DNA of 29,596 nucleotides from an uncultured Collinsella sp. Lineage in GTDB: Bacteria; Actinomycetota; Coriobacteriia; Coriobacteriales; Coriobacteriaceae. The stretch spans positions 1 to 29,596 of the forward strand of contig CABUQY010000014.1 in the NCBI GenBank assembly GCA_902493915.1, in the 5' to 3' direction. Positions 14,760-24,017 of this stretch are shown piece by piece; the stretch's first letter is position 1; each line of letters begins with the position of its first letter. A program made the position numbers and the translations under genes. A model generated the notes under the pieces. It saw only the letters and a list, made by a program, of their open reading frames with translations. It searched no databases and was not told where the DNA came from.

Positions 14760-17700
14760 CTACGAACGGCGGATAACCTCGGTCACGACCTCGGATACCG
14801 TGGCAATGTTCGTCGGGTTGACATTGTGGGGCAGGTCGTCCTCGGTACGAGCGCAAGCCAGACGCGTGCCGTCCACGCCGGCGATGGTGAGGGCTCGGCG
14901 GCTCGCCTCGAGCGCGGCGTAGGCATCGGTCTTGGCATAGGGCATCTCGAGCGCGCCACAATCGACATGGAACGACTTGCACACCTTGCTGACCAGGTTC
15001 ATGATGCGGCGATCGCCCTTGAGCAGCTGCTGTTCGCCCTCAACCGTCACCACCGAAAGCCTACCGGCGCCGACGGATTCAAGATTGATGAAGAAGACGC
15101 CGCGGAGCTTATCGCGATGCGAAGCCAAGAAGGCCTTCATACCGGCGCCATCACAATCCGAGGCGCCCGTTGCCACAAACCAGATATCGTGACCGAGCAG
15201 CTCATCGTCGCCCATAGAGGCGACAGCCGAGAGCATATCTTCGGAAGAAGCGCCGTCGGAAGACGTAGCGCCGCCCTTCCAGCCATCGTTATCGTCCTCG
15301 AAATTATCCCACGAACCGATGCCGCGACCGGACTTCTTGGCATCGTAATCGTCTTCGACGCCCAGCCAGTCACTCATGCTGTCCTGTTCGTTTTTCTTTT
15401 TACGACCGAACAGGCCGCCCAGGCCGCGCTTGCGAGACTTGGGTGCCGCAGGGGCGGGAGCCGAAATGGTCTCGATCGGCTGTGCGCCCGACGCAACGGG
15501 CATAGGAGGCGCAACGGGTGCCGATGTGGGTTCGGGACCCTGGGCGGTAGCAAAGGGGTCGTTGACCTGTGCGGAGGGATCGGGAAGGTCGAACAGCGAC
15601 GTGCGAGACGCAACGTTTGTCTGCTTCATCGACGGCAGCGACGGATCAGGGACCGAAGCCAGCGGAGACGAGGAGGGTGCAGGCGACGGTGCCGACGCCG
15701 GATCGGGAACATTCATCTGCGGACGCGGCGATGCTTGGGAGGAAATCTGGGCCATAAGGGAATCGACCGTTTCGTCCTGGGTGGGAGCGACATTGGCAAC
15801 CGTGGCACCGGAACCACTCGGGGTCGGCATGGTGAAAATCTGCGTGGAGTAAGGCCTCGACTCATCCGTCTCGGGAGTCTCGGAAACCGCAGGCACCTCC
15901 TCCTGCTCGACCTCGGCCGAATCACCTTGATCGGCTGCCGCGTATTGCTCTTCGTCAGAGTTGGCCTCGACGGACTCGTCCTCGGCAGCATCCTGAATTT
16001 CGGCAGCATCAATGGGCTCGTCATCGTCTGCCGCGTCGCCCTGCTCATCGGAAACAGGAAGGGGCTCGGCAATCGCGGTGCCTTGCTTTTCAAACGTTAT
16101 CGTGGAATCGAACTGCGCGGCATCAAACGACATGGTGCTATCGACGTGCTGCTGAGCCTCGAAAGACGTCGTCGCCTCAACAACATCCGTGGACGCCGGT
16201 TGCTGGGACTCGAAGGACGTTGTAGCTTCGGCAGCGTCGACGGGCACGGACTGCATAGCCTCGTTCTGCTCGAGCTCTTGCGCCGCGCGCTCACGTGCCG
16301 CCTCGGCTGCCTGCTGCTGAGCGATAGCCTCCTGCTCGGCAGCCTCGCGTGCGGCAGCGCGCTTCTCCTCGAAATCGTCGACAAATTTCTTGCCCTTTGC
16401 AAGCGCACCCTTAAAGAAGTTGGAAGCACTGGCGCCAATCGAAGAGAACGCGGATGCAATATCGGCATGGGGCGTTGCCGCGGGAATCTCGGCCGAAAAA
16501 TCAGTATCGCTCTCGTAAGACACGCGCCTCGGCTGTTCAACGTAATCGTCGTCAGGCTCGTCCGCAACGTCTTGCGCCGGCGCGGCGGGGGCCAAAATGT
16601 CCAGTCCTGCCGCGGGATCGATCGCGGACACCGCCTCGAGCTCGGCAACGGCAGCGGTAACCGCGGCAGACTCATCATCCACGGTGACGGCGGGCGCAGG
16701 TGCAGTCACGACGGGGGCAGGCTCGGGCTCAAACGTCGGCTCCTCGCCCTCCTCGTAATCGAGCGTGCAGGACTCGGGAAGCATCCCGAGCGCACGGATG
16801 GCATCCGAACCAAAGCGGATGTTGCCGGCGGCATTGCGATAGAGCTTGGGCTCGGGCTCGGCCGCGACAGGCTCCTCCGCCGGCTCGGCAGCGGAAACCT
16901 CGTCATTGAACTCTTCGGCCTGGACAGCCTGATTCTGATCCTCGGGCACAATGGCGCCAATCAGCGTCTCGTCGGCAGACGCACCCTCAAAGCCCTCGAT
17001 CTGCTCGTCGAAATCCTCACCCTGTTCGGGCTCGGCCTGAGCGTCGGGAGCAATCGGCTGACCGAACTCATCCTCGGCGTAGGTAGGCTCTTCATACTCG
17101 ATGGTGTTGCCGTAGTCGTTTTGCTGTTGGGCCGCGGCATACTCCGCTGCTGCGCGCGCCATCTCCTCGGCACGACGCTTCTGCTCCCCAAAATAGGTAT
17201 CGAACGGAACATCGTCGGGAAACTCGTTTTCGCCCTGGAAGGGAGCAACGTTGTCCATAACGCCGAGCATAGCGGCGACAGAAGACTTGTTGCACACCGC
17301 GCCGGACGTATAGGGAAGAATGTAGCGGTTAGAAATGATGTTTGCCGCGTTGGCGAGCGCAACGAGGGAAGCGAGGATCGCGACAATCCACAGCAGAACC
17401 TTGAGCGCGCCGGGGAGCGGCAGGATACACAAGATGGCAACGGCAGCAGGGGCAACCGTGGCAACGGGCAACAGCTTGGCGATGAGCGCACGATACGAAG
17501 CATAGGGCTCGCGGGCGAGCAGCTCAGCACGGGGAGAGTCGTAGTGTGCGACAACGACCACCGGGCGGTTGCGCGGAGACGCGAGCGGGCCCGAGGCCTT
17601 GTGGTAGGCGATGACATTTTGGCTCACGCCCGTCTTGCCCAGGCGTGAAACCACGGGGTGGCCCGTGCGCTCGAGCACGTAAAGAACGGCGCCGACAATG

Positions 17701-17957
17701 GCCAGCAAGGTGCCGACCAAGCCGATGCCGCCGCCGATGCCCATCAGCAGGGCGCCGGCAAACGCAAGAATACCGGTAACGGCAAATGCCAACCTGCTGG
17801 GCGCCGGGGCATTGAACTCCTGAACTTCGGGATCAAAGCCGTGGTTGCGGAAGATCTGAGCGATATCCTCGGCAGCCAAGCGCTCTTCTTCGCTGCATGC
17901 CGGCGTGATGCCGGTGTTCTGCAGCAGGTGGTTAATATAGTTCTGGGTGTTCGCCAT
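14760..17957 (-). CDS. Membrane protein with a split, degenerate peptidase M28 fold and a huge acidic insertion
   Basis: The 1065-residue protein begins like an M28 aminopeptidase (cap helix, then VVVVAHYDSPRAE with His138/Asp140). Two hydrophobic hairpins interrupt the fold (about 57-95 and 158-205). The usual metal-bridging motif GANDNxSG appears as GAVCNKSSV (219-227). From about 240 to 910 the sequence is acidic, Ala/Glu/Pro/Ser-rich and low-complexity. The fold then resumes (about 918-1065) with IWFVATGASDC where the catalytic Glu-Glu is expected, FFINLESVGAG, and DDLPHNVNPTN carrying a late His. Several zinc and catalytic residues are thus replaced, so activity is doubtful. The ATG at 17957 has a GGAG site; the frame upstream has no such signal. 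It is followed by a small membrane-protein gene. Confidence 0.8.
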   Translation of the reverse strand: MANTQNYINHLLQNTGITPACSEEERLAAEDIAQIFRNHGFDPEVQEFNAPAPSRLAFAVTGILAFAGALLMGIGGGIGLVGTLLAIVGAVLYVLERTGHPVVSRLGKTGVSQNVIAYHKASGPLASPRNRPVVVVAHYDSPRAELLAREPYASYRALIAKLLPVATVAPAAVAILCILPLPGALKVLLWIVAILASLVALANAANIISNRYILPYTSGAVCNKSSVAAMLGVMDNVAPFQGENEFPDDVPFDTYFGEQKRRAEEMARAAAEYAAAQQQNDYGNTIEYEEPTYAEDEFGQPIAPDAQAEPEQGEDFDEQIEGFEGASADETLIGAIVPEDQNQAVQAEEFNDEVSAAEPAEEPVAAEPEPKLYRNAAGNIRFGSDAIRALGMLPESCTLDYEEGEEPTFEPEPAPVVTAPAPAVTVDDESAAVTAAVAELEAVSAIDPAAGLDILAPAAPAQDVADEPDDDYVEQPRRVSYESDTDFSAEIPAATPHADIASAFSSIGASASNFFKGALAKGKKFVDDFEEKRAAAREAAEQEAIAQQQAAEAARERAAQELEQNEAMQSVPVDAAEATTSFESQQPASTDVVEATTSFEAQQHVDSTMSFDAAQFDSTITFEKQGTAIAEPLPVSDEQGDAADDDEPIDAAEIQDAAEDESVEANSDEEQYAAADQGDSAEVEQEEVPAVSETPETDESRPYSTQIFTMPTPSGSGATVANVAPTQDETVDSLMAQISSQASPRPQMNVPDPASAPSPAPSSSPLASVPDPSLPSMKQTNVASRTSLFDLPDPSAQVNDPFATAQGPEPTSAPVAPPMPVASGAQPIETISAPAPAAPKSRKRGLGGLFGRKKKNEQDSMSDWLGVEDDYDAKKSGRGIGSWDNFEDDNDGWKGGATSSDGASSEDMLSAVASMGDDELLGHDIWFVATGASDCDGAGMKAFLASHRDKLRGVFFINLESVGAGRLSVVTVEGEQQLLKGDRRIMNLVSKVCKSFHVDCGALEMPYAKTDAYAALEASRRALTIAGVDGTRLACARTEDDLPHNVNPTNIATVSEVVTEVIRRS

Positions 17958-18155
17958 GTGCGCTCCACATCCATAATCCGACAAATAGGCCCAATGCATG
18001 CACATTAGAACCGTATATAGTCGAAAGTATACCCCGAGCGAGCGCAAACGACCGAATTCGGGCCATCTTAACGCCCCGAGCGGACAAGGATATAGCCTAA
18101 TCTCCATATCGGACTAAAATCATGGCAGCAAACCACCTTCTCATGCGAGGACTCT

Positions 18156-19178
18156 ATGACGGCAAGCGACGCGACCGCGACAATTAAAAAGGGGAATTCG
18201 GAGCCCAGTTTCGATAAAACGGCCCAGCGCATCCTCAATCTTTTCTTTGTGCTCAACAGCTCTCCCGAACCGCTGACGACCGAGCAGATCGTCTTGGATT
18301 CTGACCTGGGATATGGCTCGGGCAACATCGACTCGGATAAGCGCAAGTTTCGGCGCGATCGTGACAAACTGCTCGAGCGTGGCATCTTAATCAAGGAGGT
18401 TCGCCCCGCCGGTGCGCAGGAGACCGAGGAAAGCTCGTGGACAATCGACCGCGAGCACACGTTTGCGGCAGGCGGCCTCATCACCGCAGACGACGCCGAT
18501 ATCCTGCTCAACGCTATCGACCAGACAATAGCGGCCGGCTCATCCACCTTTGCCGCGCCGCTTGCCGATATTCGCTCCAAGATTGCCTATCTCACCGGTA
18601 GGACGACGGTGGACGAAGCACCGATTCGCCGCTCTCCCACCGTCGATGCGGTATGGAGCGCCTTTGCCGAGCGATGCGCGCTGCGATTTTTATATCAGAA
18701 CGGACGCGGTGAGCAGAAAGAGCGTACCGTCTGCGTCTACGGCATGTTCGAGCGCGAGGGCGTTGCGTACTTCTGCGGCCTCGACAATGCCACCGACGAC
18801 ATCAGGACATTCCGCTGCGACCGTATCGTTCGCGCTTGGCGCCCCTCAAAGGCCTACGCTATCCCTGCGGACTTCAACCTCAGCGACTACCTGTTCTTTG
18901 AATTCGATTTTGCCGACCGCCCGCCCGTTGCAGCCACGTTCTCGTTCGCCCCGCAGACGCAGATCGATATGATCAACGGCCTCACGCGCGGGCGAGGTGA
19001 GCTCGCACACACCGATTCGGGATGGACTTGGACCGTTGACGTGCGCGATCTTGAAGCCGCCGCCTCATTTTGCATGGCCCACGCCATGGACGGCATGAGG
19101 CCCATGGCCCCCAAATCGCTCAAGCAGGCGTGGAACCACCTCATTGAAAGGACGGTGCACGAGCATGCCCGTGCGTAA
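18156..19178 (+). CDS. WYL-domain transcriptional regulator, PafB-like
   Basis: This 340-residue protein has an N-terminal winged-helix region (about 18-95) with TAQRILNLFFVLNS and DSDKRKFRRDRDKLLERGI, the pattern of PafB/PafC DNA-binding domains. A WYL core follows (about 165-235), with CVYGMFEREGVAYFCGLDN in place of the W-Y-L strand and the conserved RTFRCDRI; a C-terminal WCX-like region ends the protein. PafB and PafC act together in actinobacteria to switch on DNA-damage genes independently of LexA; WYL domains bind ligands, in that case probably single-stranded DNA. The ATG has a GAGG site five bases upstream. The next gene overlaps this one by 14 bases and is its likely partner. Orthology to PafB is inferred from order and domain content. 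Confidence 0.85.
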   Translation: MTASDATATIKKGNSEPSFDKTAQRILNLFFVLNSSPEPLTTEQIVLDSDLGYGSGNIDSDKRKFRRDRDKLLERGILIKEVRPAGAQETEESSWTIDREHTFAAGGLITADDADILLNAIDQTIAAGSSTFAAPLADIRSKIAYLTGRTTVDEAPIRRSPTVDAVWSAFAERCALRFLYQNGRGEQKERTVCVYGMFEREGVAYFCGLDNATDDIRTFRCDRIVRAWRPSKAYAIPADFNLSDYLFFEFDFADRPPVAATFSFAPQTQIDMINGLTRGRGELAHTDSGWTWTVDVRDLEAAASFCMAHAMDGMRPMAPKSLKQAWNHLIERTVHEHARA

Positions 19179-20082
19179 ACTCACCAGCGAGCAGAGGCTC
19201 TCGCGCGCCATCGACATCATGGAGGCTCTCTACGCCGCCGGCGAGAGCGGCATGACACGAACCGAGATTTGCAGTCGCTTTGACATCACGGGGGCGTCGC
19301 TCGACGAGATTCTCGAGATCGTCTCGACGCTCGCGGACCGAGAATCGGGTGCGCGTATCATCTGCGAATGCCACGGCGAGCGCGTGGTCCTCACCGGTGA
19401 CGCCGGGCGTGTACTACCGCTGCGCCTGAGTGACGCCGAGGGCGCTGTGCTCAACCACGAACTTGAATCGTTGGGGATCGAGCCCCAGGCGGCGGCTCGA
19501 ATTCGACACGCTCTTCTACCCGAAGAGCTCGGCTATAACCAGCGCGTCTCTGACACCGTCAGCCACGGGTCGCACTGGCAGCAGCTGAGCTGCGCCATTC
19601 AGGACGGCGTTCGCTGCCGTATCTCGTATCGCTCGATGGACGATGCACGGCCACGCGAGCGTCTGGTCGACCCCTTGCGCATTACGGCAAACGGCGACCA
19701 AACCTACCTGATTGCCTGGGACATCGCGGTCGATGAGCAGCGCACCTATCGCATGGATAAAATCGAGGGACTCGCCTTGACGGAAGACTCCGTCGTGCCT
19801 CACGTACCGGACGTTGCATCCCTCCACGATTCCCTTGCCCGGACGCAGTGTAGCGCAAAGCTCTTGATGCCATTCGATATGGCGGAGCATCTGGACTGGG
19901 CCGGCATCACCCTAATCGAGCGCAGCGGGACAGACATGGCAACGGCAACCGTACATTACGGCTCCGAGCGTTGGCTGCTGAGCCAGATAATCGCAGCGGG
20001 CGGAGCCATCCGCATCTTGGATGACCCCGCCCTGTCAAAGCGTCTGTGCGATATGGCAAAAACCCTCGTCTGTCCGCTTTAG
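19165..20082 (+). CDS. WYL-domain transcriptional regulator, PafC-like
   Basis: This 305-residue protein is the second member of an overlapping WYL pair. A helix-turn-helix (about 6-70) with RLSRAIDIMEALYAAGESGM and TRTEICSRFDITGASLDEIL is followed by a linker and a WYL core (about 145-215): RERLVDPLRITANGDQTYLI and RTYRMDKIEGL, where TYL replaces WYL. A C-terminal WCX-like region covers about 235-300. The ATG at 19165 lies within the end of the upstream gene; a TTG seven codons earlier is a weaker alternative. The stop codon overlaps the dinG stop on the other strand. With its partner it probably forms a PafBC-type heterodimer that controls DNA-damage genes; the adjacent dinG is a natural candidate target, though unproven. 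Confidence 0.85.
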   Translation: MPVRKLTSEQRLSRAIDIMEALYAAGESGMTRTEICSRFDITGASLDEILEIVSTLADRESGARIICECHGERVVLTGDAGRVLPLRLSDAEGAVLNHELESLGIEPQAAARIRHALLPEELGYNQRVSDTVSHGSHWQQLSCAIQDGVRCRISYRSMDDARPRERLVDPLRITANGDQTYLIAWDIAVDEQRTYRMDKIEGLALTEDSVVPHVPDVASLHDSLARTQCSAKLLMPFDMAEHLDWAGITLIERSGTDMATATVHYGSERWLLSQIIAAGGAIRILDDPALSKRLCDMAKTLVCPL

Positions 20083-22973
20083 CGCCGCCGCTCGTGGCGT
20101 GCACGCCACAGCTGTAGATAGTGCCCGATCTGCGCCGATTCGATGCGCTGGTAGGAGCTCGTGGGCAGCGACGTTAAGAACTTCTTGCCATAGCCCTTCG
20201 TCACCAGGCGAGGATCCGCCAAGATCAGCACACCGCTATCGGTCGACGAGCGAATCAAACGCCCCGCGGCCTGCTTAACCTCGAGCACCGCCTCGGGCAG
20301 CGAATAGCGCGCCCATGCGCGGTCTTCGCGCAGGTTGCGCTCGCACGAGAGCGGGTCCGTGGGGCTTGAGAACGGCAACTTGGGAATGATGACGCAGCGC
20401 AGCGTCTCGCCGCTGGCATCAAACCCCTCCCAGAAGGCCTTGAGCGCAAAAAGCGACGAGGTCGGTTCGTTGATAAACCGGTCGCGCAGGCGACGAGGAG
20501 ATGAGTTGCGCTGCTGGCAGTTGAGCTCCAGACCCGCACGGGCCATCTTGGGCTCAACGCGGGCGTATAGGTCCTCCATATCGCGCCGATTGGTGAACAA
20601 CGTGAGCACCGATCCGCCCATGGCAAGATGGGCGTCGACCAGTACGCGCTCGAGCGCCGTAAGATAGCTCTCACGATTGCGCGGATCGGGGATATCGCCC
20701 GCAACGACTACAGCCATGTTCGAATCGAAGTCGTAGCTCGAATCCAAGTGCAGCGATGACGACGTTGAAGCACCGATGCGATCAAGGCCGACCGCATGGT
20801 TAAAGTGCTCAAAGCTTTTGGACACCGTCATGGTCGCCGAGGCAAAGATAGCCGTGTGAACCTCGGGTAGCCACTCGGTTGCCAAAGCCTCGCCAATGTC
20901 GATGCGCTCTGCGGTCATCGACTCTCCGCCGGCACGAAGTCTGCGATTGACCTGCAGCGAATACACGTAGTGTTCATCGGTGCCATCAATGATGAGTTTG
21001 AGGTTCTCGGCCAGCTCGTGCAGGCGGCGCGAGATATCACCCAGGTCGACAACAACCTCGGGCTTGTCGGCGGCGACGGCTTGCACCAGCGCGTCGACGC
21101 TCTTGTCAGCTTGTTCCAATGCGTCGATGCCAGTGTAGGCCGACTGTAAGAAATCATGCCAGTCGTCTGATTCGCGCAGCTCGGGGCCAATCCATAGATT
21201 GGCATTGTCATAACCCCCACGCGCACGGCGGCCGAGCTCGCGAACGCCATCGAACACGTCGGCGATTGCCATGCTCGCGCGGGCAACCGTCGACGTCGCC
21301 TTGGCAGTAAGGCCCAGATAGAGCGTAGAGCCCTCGGAGGTTGCCAAATCACGGGAAACCTGGCTTAGTGCGCCGGTGCTCGAGCCACCCAGGCGCTCGA
21401 ACAGGACGCGTGATTCGTCCGCCGACACCACGCGCGCCCACTGACGGCGCGCCTCGCGCTCGATGGAATGGGCCTCGTCGATTACCCAATGACGAATCGG
21501 AGGCATAATCCTGCCCTCGGCCGCGACGTTGCGGAACAGCAGGGAATGGTTGGTGACCACCACATCGGCATGTGCCGCACGACGGCGAGCACCGTGGACC
21601 AAACATTTATCAGGGAAAAACGGGCAGAGGCGACGAGCACACTCGCGCGAGGCCGTCGTAAAGTCGGGACGGTTGACGCTGCGCCACCGAATGCCGAGCG
21701 AGTCGAGGTCGCCATCGGCTGATTGGCAGACGTACGCCATAATGACCGCGACCGCCGTGAGCGTGTCCGCCGGATCGCGCTTGGTGGTAATCTCGACCTG
21801 GCCGCGGCTCATGCGCTCAAGCTTGCGCAGGCACGGATAGTGGTCATACCCCTTGAGCGCGCAAAATGACAGACCACCGTCCAGTTGCTCGGCAAGTTTT
21901 GGCAGCTCATGGTACATGAGCTGGTCGGCAAGATTGTTCGATTTGGTCGCAATACCAACCGTGATGTTGTTACGGCATGCTGCCTCGGCAAAAGGCACCA
22001 GATAGGCCATCGATTTGCCGACGCCTGTGCCTGCCTCAATTACTCGATGAGTGCCCGTGACCAGCGCATCGCGGACTTCGAGCGCCATCGCGATCTGCTC
22101 ATCACGCGGCTCGTAAGTGGGATACATGCGATTGACCAGGCCACCTGGCGCATAGTCCGCCTCAATCTCCTCACGACTCGGCATCTTGAGGACTGGCAGT
22201 TCGTCGGCGTCCACCCGATCGTCGGCGCGATCGGCCTTGAGAACGTCAGCACGAGCGGCGCTGAGAGAGAAGATAGAACCAGGGTTCTGCCCTGCCAAGA
22301 ACGAGAAGATAGGACGATAGGACCAAGGCACGTCCGGATGCATGTCGGCCAGGCGCGCCATGAGGCCCTGGGGCAAGTCGGTGAGTGCCACGAGCAACAC
22401 GCGCCATACGCCACACAGGGCATCGACGTCGGCATTGGCACGGTGTGACACCGAGTCGCAGCCAAACAGATCAGCCATAAAAGACAGCTTGTGCGAGGCC
22501 AGGCGTGGAAGCGCGATGCGCGACAGCGGCAGCGAATCGATCCAAATATCGCTCACGTTGACGCCGCCTTTGACCGACTCGATAAACGAGCGGTCGAACG
22601 TGGCGTTATGTGCGATCACCGGGCAACCACCGACAAAATCGGCGAGAGCGGCGACGGCCTCAACGGCCGACGGGGCATCTGCCACATCGGCATTTGTAAT
22701 GCTCGTGAGCTCGGTAATCTCGGCGGGAATCAGCTGCTTGGGATGCACGAAGGTATCGAAACGGTCGACGATCTCGCGGCCCGAAAGACGGGCCGCCGAG
22801 ATCTCGATCAGCTCGTTGTCCTGCACCGAAAGACCTGTGGTCTCGGTATCGAGGACAATTACATCTTCCTCGATAAGACCGAAAGACTGCGTTTTGGCGC
22901 GTTCGGCAAGCGTGGCATAGGAGTCGATGACAAACTGCGGCGTTCCTGACGAAACCGCGTCCTCGATTAGCAT
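20079..22973 (-). CDS. dinG: DinG-type helicase fused to a DnaQ-like 3'-5' exonuclease domain
   Basis: The 964-residue protein has an N-terminal DEDDh exonuclease (about 36-200): motif I VLDTETTG with Asp42/Glu44, motif II HNATFD (122-127) and motif III HRANADVD (177-184). A superfamily-2 XPD/DinG helicase follows: Walker A AGTGVGKS (314-321), four cysteines at 381, 445, 450 and 457 placed like the XPD/DinG iron-sulphur cluster, the DEAH box IDEAH (498-502), and a late AAGRLIRS motif VI. It should act in repair of damaged or R-loop DNA. It overlaps ddl by seven bases and so is co-translated with it. Its stop codon overlaps that of the PafC-like gene. The exonuclease-DinG fusion is the Firmicutes-type architecture. 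Confidence 0.92.
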   Translation of the reverse strand: MLIEDAVSSGTPQFVIDSYATLAERAKTQSFGLIEEDVIVLDTETTGLSVQDNELIEISAARLSGREIVDRFDTFVHPKQLIPAEITELTSITNADVADAPSAVEAVAALADFVGGCPVIAHNATFDRSFIESVKGGVNVSDIWIDSLPLSRIALPRLASHKLSFMADLFGCDSVSHRANADVDALCGVWRVLLVALTDLPQGLMARLADMHPDVPWSYRPIFSFLAGQNPGSIFSLSAARADVLKADRADDRVDADELPVLKMPSREEIEADYAPGGLVNRMYPTYEPRDEQIAMALEVRDALVTGTHRVIEAGTGVGKSMAYLVPFAEAACRNNITVGIATKSNNLADQLMYHELPKLAEQLDGGLSFCALKGYDHYPCLRKLERMSRGQVEITTKRDPADTLTAVAVIMAYVCQSADGDLDSLGIRWRSVNRPDFTTASRECARRLCPFFPDKCLVHGARRRAAHADVVVTNHSLLFRNVAAEGRIMPPIRHWVIDEAHSIEREARRQWARVVSADESRVLFERLGGSSTGALSQVSRDLATSEGSTLYLGLTAKATSTVARASMAIADVFDGVRELGRRARGGYDNANLWIGPELRESDDWHDFLQSAYTGIDALEQADKSVDALVQAVAADKPEVVVDLGDISRRLHELAENLKLIIDGTDEHYVYSLQVNRRLRAGGESMTAERIDIGEALATEWLPEVHTAIFASATMTVSKSFEHFNHAVGLDRIGASTSSSLHLDSSYDFDSNMAVVVAGDIPDPRNRESYLTALERVLVDAHLAMGGSVLTLFTNRRDMEDLYARVEPKMARAGLELNCQQRNSSPRRLRDRFINEPTSSLFALKAFWEGFDASGETLRCVIIPKLPFSSPTDPLSCERNLREDRAWARYSLPEAVLEVKQAAGRLIRSSTDSGVLILADPRLVTKGYGKKFLTSLPTSSYQRIESAQIGHYLQLWRARHERRR

Positions 22974-23932
22974 GCAATGCCCGCTCGACGAAGGCCCATA
23001 CGGATCAGGCTGTCACAGACCTGCGGGAACGTCATGTCGTCGGTGTGGCGGATCTCATCCGGATACAGCGACGTATCGGTCATGCCGGGAATGGTATTGG
23101 TCTCGAGGATAACGGGGCCGTCCTCACTCACAATAAAATCGCTGCGCGAGATACCCAGGCAACCGAGGGCCTTGTGAGCGGCGCAGGCAAGCTCCTGAGC
23201 GCGAGCATAATTCTCGGGTGAAATCTGCGCCGGAATGCGATGGATGTCCGTAGGGTCGACATACTTCACGTCCAGATCGTAGAACTCGCAGTCCTCGGGC
23301 TTACGAATCTCGACAATCGGCAGAGCGCGCACGTCATCTTCGCCGTATACGCCGACGGTGATCTCGGTACCCTCGATGCACTTCTCGACCAGCACTTTGT
23401 CGCCGTACTCAAACGCCTTGGCGATTGCCGCGGGCAGCTCGGAGGGCTCATGGACCAGGGAAATGCCATAGCTGGAACCGTTGACGGCCGGCTTCACAAA
23501 GCAGCGCTCGCCACAAACCTCGACGATATGATCGATATCGACTTCATCGCCCACCTCGAGTGCGAGGCCGGGGGCAATGGGAATGCCCGCCTTGGCGTAC
23601 AGGAGCTTAGAGACCTCTTTGTCGGCACCGCAGGCGCTAGCAAGCACGCCCGAGGCCGTGTAGGGGATACCCAGGGTCTCCATGGCGCCCTGCATGGCAC
23701 CATCCTCGCCGCCGGCACCGTGCATGGCGATAAACGCCACGTCAAAGCCGCCGGTTGCCATGGTTACCATAAAGTCATCAGCGGCCGTATCGAGCAGCTC
23801 CACCGAGGTGTAGCCGGCTTCCTTCAGTGCCACCACAACGTTCTTTCCCGAATTGAGCGAGATCTCGCGCTCAGCGGAATGACCGCCCGCCAAGACCGCT
23901 ACGTGCATGTTCTCTAGGCTTTTACCCGGCAT
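22967..23932 (-). CDS. ddl: D-alanine--D-alanine ligase
   Basis: Ddl joins two D-alanines with ATP for peptidoglycan precursors, in the cytoplasm. The 321-residue protein has the ATP-grasp layout: VLAGGHSAEREIS (13-25), HGAGGEDGAMQG (71-82), CFVKPAVNGSSYGIS (144-158), the omega-loop Lys223-Tyr224 (VKYVDPT), RSDFIV and ETNTIPGMT (277-285). The Lys-Tyr pair is the type that makes D-Ala-D-Ala, not the VanA-like D-Ala-D-Lac type, so a vancomycin-susceptible precursor is expected. A Tyr in GSSYG, where GSSVG is common, is a mild oddity. The ATG has GGAGGAG seven bases upstream. It heads the ddl-dinG pair and is divergent from rlmN across 85 bases. Confidence 0.96.
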   Translation of the reverse strand: MPGKSLENMHVAVLAGGHSAEREISLNSGKNVVVALKEAGYTSVELLDTAADDFMVTMATGGFDVAFIAMHGAGGEDGAMQGAMETLGIPYTASGVLASACGADKEVSKLLYAKAGIPIAPGLALEVGDEVDIDHIVEVCGERCFVKPAVNGSSYGISLVHEPSELPAAIAKAFEYGDKVLVEKCIEGTEITVGVYGEDDVRALPIVEIRKPEDCEFYDLDVKYVDPTDIHRIPAQISPENYARAQELACAAHKALGCLGISRSDFIVSEDGPVILETNTIPGMTDTSLYPDEIRHTDDMTFPQVCDSLIRMGLRRAGIAC

Positions 23933-24017
23933 GGGCAGACTCCTCCTCTATAATTTCTGCAGCTGATACCATATTGTAGCGATACCCTCTACGTTTCCCC
24001 AAAATCGAAAGGCTTCC

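Noticed and set aside
14556..17648. Plus-strand ORF of about 1030 residues opposite the M28-like gene
   Set aside because: It is an Arg/Gly/Leu-rich antisense shadow caused by codon bias; the minus strand has the ribosome site, membrane segments and recognisable fold.
18026..18031. TATACT on the minus strand as promoter of the M28-like gene
   Set aside because: No acceptable -35 lies at 16-18 bases, so only a -10-like hexamer can be seen.
22967..23932. VanA-type D-Ala-D-Lac ligase
   Set aside because: The omega-loop has Lys-Tyr, as in D-Ala-D-Ala ligases, and no vanH/vanX genes are adjacent.
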